DNA from: Okeania sp. SIO2C9 | GTDB taxonomy: Bacteria > Cyanobacteriota > Cyanobacteriia > Cyanobacteriales > Microcoleaceae | DNA: 64,000 nucleotides | Assembly: GCF_010672455.1 (NCBI RefSeq) | Contig: NZ_JAAHGO010000030.1 | Location: 36,506-100,505, forward strand | Direction of reading: 5' to 3' | Part shown: positions 44,776-54,260 of the stretch, one piece after another | How the letters are laid out: each line of letters begins with the position of its first letter | How positions within the stretch are numbered: position 1 is the stretch's first letter | The notes under the pieces: model-generated | What the model was told of the DNA's origin: nothing | Database searches by the model: none | What the model saw: the letters and a program-made list of their open reading frames with translations, nothing else | Translations under genes and position numbers: made by a program

Positions 44776-47394
44776 ATGAGCAACTCTACTAATTCTGAAA
44801 ATCCACAAAATGTAAATACCTCTGGTAACACTTATGGCGTTACTCAGGAAGGAGATATTTTTCAGAACTTTTTCGGAAAAACTGACTTTGATGAGATAAG
44901 TTTTGAAGATTTAGAGTCACAGACTAAAGAGTTACCAGAAATTCAACCAGACTTCCTTAATCAACTGAAAGAACATAGGATGTTAGTGTTAGGGGGCGAA
45001 CTGGGAGGAATTAATAAAAATGAATTAATCTTACAGCTTGCTTATCTTGTGGCTCAAGATTCCCAAAAAACTGATTCTGACAAAACTAATCCTCAAAAGG
45101 CTGATGTATCTATTAAGTTGTGGAGACATAGCTCTAGTCAACAAATTATTGATTTAGAACTAGAACTCCGAAACAGAAAATCTCCTACCATTTTTGTTTT
45201 TACTGATATTGAACCTAAAGACATTAATTGTAGCTTACAACATATTTATGACATAGTTCCATCACTCGAACATTGGGTTTTATTTAGCACAAATAGAAGT
45301 TTTTCTAGTTGGCATTTAAACGATAATGCCCAAATTTTCTTTAACCCCAATCTAAACCCTCAAGACATTTATGGTCAGGATATTTTAGTCAATGAGCTTG
45401 AAAAGAAACTCGGAAAAAATCTCAAATTAGAACTAAATAAATATTTAAAAAATGATGCTCAAGGACTTAAATCAATTGCTGAACAATTAGGTGATTTGGG
45501 AAATATTCTCCGGTTTGTCAAACTATTTGATAGAAAAATCCAAGAATCACAAACAGATATAAATATTAACGATCTAATTAAAGAGTCTAAAAGTGATGAA
45601 TTTGTTAGGAATTTATTCCAAAATATTTTGAGCGATCGCCAGCAACTTATGGCATTGGGGATCAGCTTCTTCAACGGTATGTTTGAAGACCAGTTATTTA
45701 CTGCCTTAGAAAAAGTATTTACGGAAGCTTGGCGGAAACGAGACCCTTCTCTTATTGCTCTTGATTACTCTGACTTAGAAGAACTTATATATAATTATTT
45801 CGATTTTCAAGAAAATAATTTATATGAAGGAGTTTCTAATATCTTTAAAGTTGTCGAAACTAAAACTTATAAGATTGATATTCGTTCAATAAATATTCTA
45901 TCTCTTGGAAATCGTGACCAACTTTTTGAAATAGCATGGCAGAGTCACCGTAGACAAATTATTAATGCTCTAGAGGTATTAGTCAATATTGTTAAAGAGT
46001 CTGCTTTAGAAAAAAATTATTATCTTCTAGGAGAATTGGATTTATATAGGAACCCAATACGATGTGAGAAAGTGCGTAAAGCAATTACTAATACTTTCAG
46101 CAGTATCGGTGTAGTTTCTATTAATGCAGTATATAGTTCTTTGTTACAGTTAGCTAGACATGAAAAGCTAGAAGTGCGGGATGTTGCTGCCAGTGTTATT
46201 GCTAGCTGGTATGAGCTTGATAAAAAGGAAGAACTATTTAGAATTTTGCAATACCTCTATAATTTTTCCCTAGAAAAAGAAAAGGCAAGTCAACAGCTTT
46301 ATGAAGAAGTAACAGAAGAAGATAGTGATAATGTTGAAAATCAAGATAAATCTAACCTAAAAGAATCTGAAAAACAGCTAAATCAAAATAAGATAGATCT
46401 AGCTAGAGACAAATTTTATGAAAGCTACCAAAGTCTTTTAGAAAAAAATGAAGAAGTAAAAAAAAGGTCTCAGGAAGAGGAAGAATATTATATAAACAAA
46501 AAACAAGACTTACACGATTATATTGGAGCTACTGTAGCTGTTACCCTTGGTGATGTCATTTATGAGTATCATAAGAATAAAGCCATGGATGATAAGTTAT
46601 ATGACTGGCTTCAGGAATTATCAAAAAGTAGACTACGTTTCGTTCATTTTTACTTTGGTTATTATACTCTGTTTTGGGTAGTGCCACTTCACTTAGAAAA
46701 AATGCGAGATTTGCTGAAGGAAATAGTACAAGACCATAAAGATTGGTTATCTGAAAAGCCCGATCTAAGTCTAAATAAAGCTACTTTTATGAGTTTATAT
46801 AACGCCGATAATCACCCAAAAATAAGTCTAAGTAATGCTGTTGCTAGAAGTTTAACTCATGCTTATAATTATCCAGAAAATCGCGAACAGGTAAAAGATA
46901 TTCTGAAGAGTTGGTATCGAGAAGGAAGCAATGTATACCCAAACAATAAAAGTAAAAATATCACAGAGAAAGAGGCTTTACTGAGAACTGTTGCACTAAC
47001 TTATGGGCTAATTAAATATGATGATGAAAGATTTCCAATTTTATTAGAAGATGCCTGTTCATGTTTGGCAGAAATTCTCAAAATGGATAACCATCCCTTG
47101 GTACGCAAGATTGTTATTTTTACAGTTTTTGTCTTAACAAATGAATATTTTGATAAATCGGACAAAATTGAAGAATGGTTATCAGATTTAGTCTCAAATT
47201 TTAACCGGACAGAACAAAAAAATTTGGTCATAGAGTTAACTGCAATATATATCAAAGAGCGCGTTCAATCAAAAAAAATAAACGAACTAACTACTGTAGA
47301 AAAGGCCATGAACAAATGGGCGAAGCAAGAGAATGTTCCCGCTCAACAAATTGCTATAAAAGCTTTAGTTTCTTTCGCTAAACTCCCGGAGTAA
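44776..47394 (+). CDS. Large NLR-like protein with degenerate P-loop (iSTAND-like)
   Basis: 872 residues. After a polar leader the N-terminus carries SGNTYGVTQEGDIFQNF (residues 16-32), the counterpart of the TIR C-terminus. Then RMLVLGGELGGINKNELILQ occupies the place of a P-loop but lacks the GK(S/T) core. SPTIFVFTDIEPKD looks like a Walker B strand and DIVPSLEHWVLFSTNRS like a sensor strand. The long C-terminal part is helical with HEAT-like stretches (HEKLEVRDVAASVIASWYEL) and a highly charged segment (about 505-570). This fits an inactive STAND protein that senses a signal through its helical repeats without ATP hydrolysis. It starts 13 bp after the TIR gene. The assignment is by architecture only. 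Confidence 0.7.
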   Translation: MSNSTNSENPQNVNTSGNTYGVTQEGDIFQNFFGKTDFDEISFEDLESQTKELPEIQPDFLNQLKEHRMLVLGGELGGINKNELILQLAYLVAQDSQKTDSDKTNPQKADVSIKLWRHSSSQQIIDLELELRNRKSPTIFVFTDIEPKDINCSLQHIYDIVPSLEHWVLFSTNRSFSSWHLNDNAQIFFNPNLNPQDIYGQDILVNELEKKLGKNLKLELNKYLKNDAQGLKSIAEQLGDLGNILRFVKLFDRKIQESQTDININDLIKESKSDEFVRNLFQNILSDRQQLMALGISFFNGMFEDQLFTALEKVFTEAWRKRDPSLIALDYSDLEELIYNYFDFQENNLYEGVSNIFKVVETKTYKIDIRSINILSLGNRDQLFEIAWQSHRRQIINALEVLVNIVKESALEKNYYLLGELDLYRNPIRCEKVRKAITNTFSSIGVVSINAVYSSLLQLARHEKLEVRDVAASVIASWYELDKKEELFRILQYLYNFSLEKEKASQQLYEEVTEEDSDNVENQDKSNLKESEKQLNQNKIDLARDKFYESYQSLLEKNEEVKKRSQEEEEYYINKKQDLHDYIGATVAVTLGDVIYEYHKNKAMDDKLYDWLQELSKSRLRFVHFYFGYYTLFWVVPLHLEKMRDLLKEIVQDHKDWLSEKPDLSLNKATFMSLYNADNHPKISLSNAVARSLTHAYNYPENREQVKDILKSWYREGSNVYPNNKSKNITEKEALLRTVALTYGLIKYDDERFPILLEDACSCLAEILKMDNHPLVRKIVIFTVFVLTNEYFDKSDKIEEWLSDLVSNFNRTEQKNLVIELTAIYIKERVQSKKINELTTVEKAMNKWAKQENVPAQQIAIKALVSFAKLPE

Positions 47395-47401
47395 AAAATT
47401 G

Positions 47402-49438
47402 ATGAATATACAAAACCAAGCACATGAAAAAGAAAGTTCAAATTTTTCTGTTGTTTCACTCGTAGCGTTTTTTATCACTTTAGGAAAAAAAGAATATAGG
47501 ACAATTATTCAGGGTTTATTACCTGAAGTTTTAAGACAAAACAAATTATCCCAAGCAGAAATGGATAATGTATTGAAAAAGTGGGGAATCTTTCCTGAAG
47601 ATAGTGGTGAAGAACTCCAATTTCATACCATTTCAAAACTATTAAAACGTGGAATATGGCTAAATCAATGGATATGGCCGATAACTTTGGGAATAATAGG
47701 ATTAGGATTGACTGCTATAGGAATTTTAGCTACCAGAGCATCAGAAAATGATTCTATTACTACACCAGAATTACCATTACCAGTTTGTAAAACACTCAAC
47801 AATTATGTTCCTGTAGCTGAATTTGTAGAGCTTGAGGATAATTACTCTCCTGACTTTAATGGCGGTAAGTTGACCGTAAAATTTACCCAAAATGGCACAC
47901 CTAATGACTGTCTTGCTATCCTCAAAGGGGGTGATATTGGTATTATTGGTAGTAATGTTATCTACGAAGGAAATGTTATTGGCAGTTTTCAAGGTGGCGA
48001 AGGAGCAGAAACTTTCGTAGTTGATTTTAATGAAAAAGCTACAGGAGAACGAGTACAAGCTGTAGCAAGGAGAGTTGCCTATTCATTGGACGACTCAGAA
48101 AATCCTAGCTATGGCTCTCGCACCATAGAGTTTCAAGTTACTGATGGTGATGGTGGAGACAGCCTGAAGAAAGGTCTCCTCCGTCAAACTATTCAAGTTG
48201 TTAATAAAAATAATCCCATAGCTATAAATGCTCCTAATTCCCAAACAGTCAAAGAAAATACTAACTTACCTATTGGTAGCATAAGCATCAATGCTTCTGA
48301 TAGTCAGAAAGTAATTGTAACTTTGGGGGTCGAAAACGGCACGCTTTCAGTCAAAGAAAATGTGGCGAATGGTATCAGCACCAATGGTATTGCAAATAAT
48401 CAAACTTCAAAAGTGACTATCAGTGGCACTGTTGCTGAAGTCAATACAACTCTAGCTGATACTGGTGCTGTCATCTATAAGGGAAAGCAAAAATTTAGCG
48501 GTGATGACTCTCTGACTATCACTGTAAGTGAAGACAGAAGCGGAGTAAAAAACATTGTGATGTGGCCACCATTTGCTCAAAATCCTCAGTCTGTGAGTAA
48601 GAGTATTGACATAAAAGTTGAAGCTGCTAACCCTGCTCCAGTTATTACAGTTCCTAGTTCGCAACTTACTACTAATGAAAACGAAAAATTAGGTATCGGT
48701 ATAGGTGGCATCACAATTAGCGATCTTAATAATCAGAATGTTTCTCTTACTCTGGAAGTAAACAGGGGAAAGCTCATCCTGAAAACTGATATAGCTGAAG
48801 GATTACCCTCTGATAATATTAAAGATAATGAGACAAATAAAGTTACTCTCGACGGTAGTGTTGAAAGAATTAATAACACTTTGGCAGGAACGAATAATCT
48901 TATCTATGAAAGTAATCAAAACTATAGTGGTAAAGATTTCCTGACAATAACTGCCAATGACGGGGAAAAAACTACTACTAAAAGAGTTCCTATTACTGTT
49001 AACGATCATCCCAAATTAAATAACCCAGAGTTTGTAACAACAAGTAGTGGTCGGAAAATTACTAGATATCAAGCAGTTGATCGAATTAAGTCATGGCTCA
49101 AGGTTAAGTCAAGGGTTTTTGGCTCTTCTTATGATCGTAGAATTCTTCGGCAGTATACAACAGGTAAGTATTTAAGAAATGGAATTGAAGCAATCAATGA
49201 GTTAAGGAGTAACAGGCAGAGATACACTTTTTACACACCTAAAACTGAGCCTCAAAAAGAATTTTTTGTGAAAGGTAATCAAGTAATAATTTATGTCAAA
49301 GTAGTTGAAAGTTATGGTTTCTGGAACAATGGAATATTTGATGGCAGGTATTCTAATGAAGGCATATATAGTTGGACTTTACAGTTTGATGATAAGGATA
49401 ACCGTTGGAAAATAGCTGCTTCTGAAAAAATAAATTAA
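47402..49438 (+). CDS. Membrane-anchored cadherin-like/IMS-like protein
   Basis: 678 residues from ATG 47402 (GGAG at 47388-47391); an adjacent upstream TTG is unlikely. A cytoplasmic helical domain (about 1-90, including LGKKEYRTIIQGLLPEVL) is followed by one membrane helix (IWPITLGIIGLGLTAIGILA) and a large exported part. The exported part has a Calx/VCBS-like region, then two cadherin-like repeats (SQTVKENTNLPIGSISI...GDDSLTITVSED and SQLTTNENEKLGIG...KDFLTITANDG). A C-terminal domain of about 120 residues (ITRYQAVDRIKSWLKVKSRV ... SWTLQFDDKDNRWKIAASE) resembles the ARC6-like IMS fold. It would bridge cytoplasm and periplasm. It follows the NLR-like gene by 7 bp and overlaps the next gene by one base (TAATG). 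Confidence 0.75.
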   Translation: MNIQNQAHEKESSNFSVVSLVAFFITLGKKEYRTIIQGLLPEVLRQNKLSQAEMDNVLKKWGIFPEDSGEELQFHTISKLLKRGIWLNQWIWPITLGIIGLGLTAIGILATRASENDSITTPELPLPVCKTLNNYVPVAEFVELEDNYSPDFNGGKLTVKFTQNGTPNDCLAILKGGDIGIIGSNVIYEGNVIGSFQGGEGAETFVVDFNEKATGERVQAVARRVAYSLDDSENPSYGSRTIEFQVTDGDGGDSLKKGLLRQTIQVVNKNNPIAINAPNSQTVKENTNLPIGSISINASDSQKVIVTLGVENGTLSVKENVANGISTNGIANNQTSKVTISGTVAEVNTTLADTGAVIYKGKQKFSGDDSLTITVSEDRSGVKNIVMWPPFAQNPQSVSKSIDIKVEAANPAPVITVPSSQLTTNENEKLGIGIGGITISDLNNQNVSLTLEVNRGKLILKTDIAEGLPSDNIKDNETNKVTLDGSVERINNTLAGTNNLIYESNQNYSGKDFLTITANDGEKTTTKRVPITVNDHPKLNNPEFVTTSSGRKITRYQAVDRIKSWLKVKSRVFGSSYDRRILRQYTTGKYLRNGIEAINELRSNRQRYTFYTPKTEPQKEFFVKGNQVIIYVKVVESYGFWNNGIFDGRYSNEGIYSWTLQFDDKDNRWKIAASEKIN

Positions 49439-50295
49439 TGAAATTTTTAGAAAAATTATGGCTTTGGCTGCGTTTTGCTCTACCTATAACCCTAATTACA
49501 ATAGGGATTATTTTGAATGGCTACGCAGCAATTAAATTCATAAATCACAAATTCTCATCTCCATCCCCAATAACTTCTCAAACACCAACTCCTTCTCTCA
49601 CACCCTCAACAACCATACCACCTATTACCTCAATACAAACCACACCATTTACTCAACCCAAGCCGAAAAATTTGCCTCCATCCCCAATAACCTCCCAAAC
49701 ACCAACTCCTTCTCCCACAACTTCAACAACCAAACCACCAGTTACTTCAATAGAAACTAAACCATCAGAAAAACCAAAATTTGGACATTTTCCTTATCAA
49801 GAAAGCGATCGCGAACAAATGATGACGTTTGCCAGCTATGCTCAAGATGAATATCAAAGATTTGAAAAACTAGCCCCTGAAGCAGCACTAGCACTAATGA
49901 AAATGATTTACTCTGCCAGAGACGAAGGGGTATGGGTAGTTCCAGTTTCAGGATTTCGCACTGTTGAACAACAGAAAGAGCTATTTAAAGCTCAGATTCA
50001 ACGTCGTGGTTCGCCTGAAATTGCTGCAAAAGTTTCTGCCCCACCAGGATACAGCGAACATCATACAGGTTTTGCCATTGACTTAACTGATGGGAACTTT
50101 CCCAAAAAGGATATAACTATCGATTTTGAAAATACCAAAGCTTTCCAGTGGTTAACCCGTCACGCTCAGAAGTTTGGTTTTGAGTTATCTTTTCCTCCAA
50201 ACAATTCACAAGGAGTAAGCTATGAACCTTGGCACTGGAGATATATAGGTTCGCCAGAAGCTGCTGCTGCTTTTGCTCAAGCGAGAAAGTTTTAG
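49438..50295 (+). CDS. VanY-type D-alanyl-D-alanine carboxypeptidase (M15B)
   Basis: 285 residues. An N-terminal membrane anchor (LRFALPITLITIGIILNGYA) and a Pro/Thr-rich linker made of two near copies (SPITSQTPTPS) lead to an M15B peptidase domain. Its motifs are PVSGFRTVEQQKELF, zinc-binding YSEHHTGFAIDL (His and Asp ligands) and EPWHWRYIG (catalytic Glu and third His). All active-site residues are present. Such enzymes trim the terminal D-Ala from peptidoglycan stem peptides in the periplasm. The start overlaps the stop of the upstream gene, so co-translation with the membrane protein is likely. As the last gene of a TIR operon it is a plausible wall-damaging executor or a wall-remodelling accessory. 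Confidence 0.88.
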   Translation: MKFLEKLWLWLRFALPITLITIGIILNGYAAIKFINHKFSSPSPITSQTPTPSLTPSTTIPPITSIQTTPFTQPKPKNLPPSPITSQTPTPSPTTSTTKPPVTSIETKPSEKPKFGHFPYQESDREQMMTFASYAQDEYQRFEKLAPEAALALMKMIYSARDEGVWVVPVSGFRTVEQQKELFKAQIQRRGSPEIAAKVSAPPGYSEHHTGFAIDLTDGNFPKKDITIDFENTKAFQWLTRHAQKFGFELSFPPNNSQGVSYEPWHWRYIGSPEAAAAFAQARKF

Positions 50296-50645
50296 TCCAG
50301 GCCGTTGTCTGGAATGTAACTATCTCAGGACTTATGCACGGACACTAAATCAAGAGGGCGAATGCCATTCGCCCCTACAGGTTTTTGGTTATGACGATGT
50401 GGTTCATCAATTTGAAAAGCGCTGTAAATATATTAACTGATTTTTATGAAGCACGGCAGTGGGAGCATCTTGCTCCCGTGCCAGATATTCCTTTTTCCTG
50501 TAAACCATTACGCAAGCAGGACTACCATATAATCAGGACTTACGCAAAAATTCACCTTAAAAATCCCATATGTAGGGGCGAATGGCATTCGCCCTCAGAA
50601 GAAGAATTAATACTCTTACCACCAAATCATCAACCATTACTTATT
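50296..50645. repeat. Spacer with a chimeric MITE and half elements
   Basis: 50327-50424 begins like a family-2 element (AGGACTTATGCA), passes through a GGGCGAATGCCATTCGCCC core and ends like a family-1 element (GATGTGGTTCATCAA ... GAAAAGCGCTG followed by TA). 50453-50483 is a GTGGGAGCATCTTGCTCCC palindrome. 50533-50608 is the left half of another family-2 element with its core. The 89-codon open frame at 50385-50654 is built from these repeats. Confidence 0.75.
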
Positions 50646-51872
50646 TCACAATAAAGCTAAACGCTGATTAGACGAATAACCAGAAAAAACCCGTGCTATT
50701 TGCGATCGCTCAATCTCAAGATGCTGTTCTAACACACTAGAAATCACATTCCGAAAGTCCGTTGTCACCGCCAGATCCCGTTTCTCAAACAATTCTGACT
50801 CATCTAAACCAGGCCATTGTCCATAAACCTGAGCACCACGCACGCCACCACCTAAGACCCACATTACGTTACCATGACCGTGATCGGTGCCACCATTACC
50901 ATTTTCGTTAACTGTGCGACCAAATTCTGACATTACTAAAATCACTGTATTTGAGTAAAGCGGACCCAACTCCTGAACTAAAGTAACCAAACCTTCCCCC
51001 AGAGGTTTTAGTCTTCTTGCTAAAGCACCTTGACTGCTTCCTTGGTTAACATGAGTATCCCAATTACCGAGAGCGAGAAATCCTAACTGTGTTTTAGAAT
51101 CACCCACCATGATTTGAGCTAAATTTTTGGCATCGGCAGCAAAACCTTGTGGAGGTGGTGCTCCCGCTGAAGCTGCTGCCATTTCTTGCTCTAAGTCAGC
51201 TAACAGTAAGTCTCTTGCTTGGCGACCTTCTTGGTAAACTCTACTAAGTTCGTCATTGCTACTATAAAGGCGATCGAATGCTTCATAAATTTTGGGGCGG
51301 TCTATGGGTAAACTACGGGTTGATTTTCTCCCTGTAGGAAGACTGGCAACTGGCATTGCACCCATAAGAATGCGAGGTGGTGTATCTCCTAAGTTTACAG
51401 CTTGAGTAGGTTTATCTTTTGGGAGATTTGCCAACAAACGATTCATCCATCCATCAGGTATTTTTTTATTACCTGGAATACCTGTTTCCATATAATATTG
51501 AGCATCAAAATGGGAGCGAGTGTCGTTATTTAAACCGCAGGCGTGAACAAATGCTAAACTGCGATTTTGCCAGAGGGGTATGATACTTGCTAGAGCAGGA
51601 TGTAAGCCAAATTGACCGTCTAAGTCGATCGCTCCTTCTGCTTCTCCTGGAGCAGGAATTGCTATTTTTGGTCGTGCATTATAATAAGTGTATTCCTGAT
51701 GGGGAATAACTACATTTAATCCATCGACTCCTCCTCGGAGAAAAACAACTATTAATCTTTTACGGTTGTTGGTTTGAGCTAATCCTTTTGCTACCCAACC
51801 ATGACTACCAACAGAGATTATTCCTGAAGCTGATAGTAAGCTAGCAAATTGTAAAAAATTACGTCTTTTCAT
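50646..51872 (-). CDS. DUF1501 family exported protein
   Basis: 408 residues. A Tat-like leader starts MKRRNFLQFASLLSASGIIS. The body has RLIVVFLRGGVDGLNVVIPH, DGQFGLHPAL, RSHFDAQYYMETG and, near the C-terminus, SEFGRTVNENGNGGTDHGHG. These are hallmarks of DUF1501, a family structurally related to alkaline phosphatase/sulfatase-like metalloenzymes. In many bacteria it is paired with DUF1800, as here: the DUF1800 gene lies upstream on the same strand, with about 275 bp of heptamer repeats between. The biochemical role is not established. Export to the periplasm is expected. Confidence 0.88.
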   Translation of the reverse strand: MKRRNFLQFASLLSASGIISVGSHGWVAKGLAQTNNRKRLIVVFLRGGVDGLNVVIPHQEYTYYNARPKIAIPAPGEAEGAIDLDGQFGLHPALASIIPLWQNRSLAFVHACGLNNDTRSHFDAQYYMETGIPGNKKIPDGWMNRLLANLPKDKPTQAVNLGDTPPRILMGAMPVASLPTGRKSTRSLPIDRPKIYEAFDRLYSSNDELSRVYQEGRQARDLLLADLEQEMAAASAGAPPPQGFAADAKNLAQIMVGDSKTQLGFLALGNWDTHVNQGSSQGALARRLKPLGEGLVTLVQELGPLYSNTVILVMSEFGRTVNENGNGGTDHGHGNVMWVLGGGVRGAQVYGQWPGLDESELFEKRDLAVTTDFRNVISSVLEQHLEIERSQIARVFSGYSSNQRLALL

Positions 51873-51916
51873 ATTATATCAAATCTGGTTAAACAGTTAT
51901 AGAATGGTTAAGTTTT

Positions 51917-51951
<35 letters not shown>

Positions 51952-52146
51952 AGAAAGAATCACAAAGATTTTAGCCTTTTTAGGGTCGAATTGCAGTGCG
52001 CCTGTTTCAGTCTAAAACACTCAAAAAGGAGCGTATTTTAGGCGCATAGTTGGGCAGAAAAATCATTCTTACAATTCTTACTCCTACCTCCTCTATAATT
52101 CCCATTTCTCCTGTCTCCTGACTCCTGACTCCTGACTCCTCCATCT

Positions 52147-53628
52147 TTATTTGTACATCATTTCTGGACTACCTAACATTAAAGCTGCTTGTAAATCATT
52201 TGGGCTATTTTTGATTATTGCTTGAGTTTGAGCAGAAAAATTATTTCCTAAAGTTGCAGAAAGTTGCTGACGGTTTATGGGTTTGGGTTTTCCTTGATTT
52301 AACTGACCACGGGAGATATTTGTGGCAAAGCTAATTCTACGCATCATTGCATCAGGGTTTAACCATGCTTCTTTAGTATTTTTATAACCATCAGGAGTGC
52401 CACAAGCATAAATGTGCATTCCTAATTGGTATAACATTCCAGCAATTTGGTTCCATCTAAATTTATTAGTTCCTGTTGCTCTAACTGCAGAAATAATATA
52501 TTGGTACGGAGTTTTAAATTTGCGGTCGTAGTAGTTTTCATTCCAGAATTCACTACTGTTGAACAAGGTTTCTAAAACAGAACGAATGTTACCATTAGTT
52601 TCTTGAAATGTTTGAGCTAGTTGATTAACTAAAGCTCCTGGAGGCCGATCTGCCACAAAATATTGAGCTAATTTATAGCTAATAAAACGAGCAGTAGATG
52701 GATGCTTTGCCAGAATATCTAAGGCTTTTTCTCCTTCTTCTATCCCACCTCCTTGGATCGGTATTCCTAGAAATATTTTGTCACTATTATCGTGGCGGTC
52801 TGGATAAAACTTAAATCCGCTACCATCTCCTGTTCGACGTATAATTCCCCACCCAGTAAAAATTTTTGCTAAGGTTACTATGTCTTTTTGTGTATAACCT
52901 CCATCTACTCCGAGAGTATGAAGTTCCATAAGTTCGCGGGCATAATTTTCATTTAAACCTTTAAATGTGTTATTAGCACCTTTACTTCCCGGTGCAGTAT
53001 TTAGCCAATTATCTAAATAGAATAACATGGCTGGATGATGAGCTGTTGCTCCTAATAAAGTCCGAAAATTACCAAGTGCATAAGGTCTAATTGCATCTCT
53101 TTCATAGGTACCTATCCAGACGCGAATTGGTCTTCCTCTACTCACAGAAACACTAAAGTGATTGAACCAAAAATTAATCATTACTTCTTGGAGCTGTCTA
53201 TTACTCAATATTGCTCTGAGAAAGTTTGCTTTTCTAGCTTCGTTCAGAATTATTCTCATCCGATTAATTCTTGCTTCTTTCTGTTTTTGAGTTAGTTTTT
53301 TTTGTTTTCTGGGAGGTAGGGAACCATACTCGTTATAAAGTTGAACTGGGTTTAAGTCTAAGGTTGTTAATGTTAACAGTTGATTAGTTAATTGTTGAGG
53401 TTCTCTAATGGTTTCTGGTTGAAGTTGAGACTGAATATAACTGTTAATTCCCATTGATTTAACTCGTTCTATATCTCCTGGTCTAGGACCAAAACTTAGA
53501 CGATTCAAAATATGGATAGTTTGGGTATTGATAGATTGACTATCAGCGTAGCTAGGACTTGGTAATCCTAACCAGATAATTAAGCTTAATAGCAGAGATA
53601 TAATCCAGTAATTAGAGGATTTTTTCAT
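52147..53628 (-). CDS. DUF1800 family exported protein
   Basis: 493 residues. A Sec signal peptide (about 1-28, ending SPSYADS) precedes the DUF1800 domain: HILNRLSFGPRPGDIERV, MINFWFNHFSV, NYARELMELHTLGVDGGYTQ, DIVTLAKIFTGWGI and EAWLNPDAMMRR. The family is uncharacterised and commonly encoded with DUF1501. A GGAG Shine-Dalgarno 7 nt before the ATG is contributed by the end of a TAGACTTCTCCA miniature element that abuts the start codon. Confidence 0.88.
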   Translation of the reverse strand: MKKSSNYWIISLLLSLIIWLGLPSPSYADSQSINTQTIHILNRLSFGPRPGDIERVKSMGINSYIQSQLQPETIREPQQLTNQLLTLTTLDLNPVQLYNEYGSLPPRKQKKLTQKQKEARINRMRIILNEARKANFLRAILSNRQLQEVMINFWFNHFSVSVSRGRPIRVWIGTYERDAIRPYALGNFRTLLGATAHHPAMLFYLDNWLNTAPGSKGANNTFKGLNENYARELMELHTLGVDGGYTQKDIVTLAKIFTGWGIIRRTGDGSGFKFYPDRHDNSDKIFLGIPIQGGGIEEGEKALDILAKHPSTARFISYKLAQYFVADRPPGALVNQLAQTFQETNGNIRSVLETLFNSSEFWNENYYDRKFKTPYQYIISAVRATGTNKFRWNQIAGMLYQLGMHIYACGTPDGYKNTKEAWLNPDAMMRRISFATNISRGQLNQGKPKPINRQQLSATLGNNFSAQTQAIIKNSPNDLQAALMLGSPEMMYK

Positions 53629-53747
53629 TAGACTTCTCCAGAAAATAGGGAGTAGGGAGTAGGGAGTAGGGAGTAGGGAGTAGGGGGAAATAATTGATAA
53701 TTTATATTGAATAATTGATTTTATTTTTTATTATGGGAGATGTCTAT
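53628..53747. mobile_element. TAGACWTCTCC element abutting the DUF1800 start codon
   Basis: The ends are TTAGACTTCTCCA (from 53628) and GGGAGATGTCTATTA (to about 53749). The interior has a GGGAGTA heptamer array and AAATAATTGATAATTTAT, shared with copies at 38338-38449 and 17083-17215. On the minus strand the left end reads TGGAGAAGTCTAATG, so it provides the ribosome-binding site of the neighbouring gene. Confidence 0.75.
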
Positions 53748-53749
53748 TA

Positions 53750-54260
53750 GACTTCTTGCAGAAGTCAGGGAATAGGCAATAGGCAACAGTAAGAAAAATA
53801 TTTCCCTGTCTAAAGATTATTATCAGTCTATGTTCGTACCCTATCTTTATATTGCTTTATATACATTTGTATGGGAGTCCTATTCTGAAAGTTTTTGATT
53901 TTAGTAAACGTTATTTACAGCAAAACATATCAATAATCATAACTTAAATATTTTAATTTTACCACTACCAAATTTCTCTGTAAAAATCGGGAATTACTTT
54001 ATCTTCTTTAAGTACCTAAACTTGATTTGGGTGCATCTCAATATTTGCAAAAAAATTTTTTTCTTATCAAAATAATGTGGGTGTAAAACCCCGCCTTTTA
54101 AGGCGAAATATTTTTGGAGAGTTGCTCACGCATCCCCGTTACAAAAATAACTTCTGACTTCTGACTTCTGACTTCTGACTTCGTTAATCCCTGTTCCCTA
54201 AAAGCGATAAATTTTTGGCTTGATTCAGAATTGAGATGCACCCCTTCATTTTTAATGAAA
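53750..54260. repeat. Spacer containing a GGGTGC...GCACCC miniature element
   Basis: About 54019-54242 has inverted ends GGGTGCATCTCAATATTTGC and ATTGAGATGCACCC. Inside are a CGCCTTTTAAGGCG hairpin and TTCTGAC heptamers. It is the second copy of the element at 824-946. The rest (53750-54018) shows a short heptamer run and no gene. Confidence 0.7.

Noticed and set aside
50385..50654. 89-codon frame after the VanY gene
   Set aside because: It spans the chimeric MITE, a palindrome and a half element, and overlaps the DUF1501 3' end.
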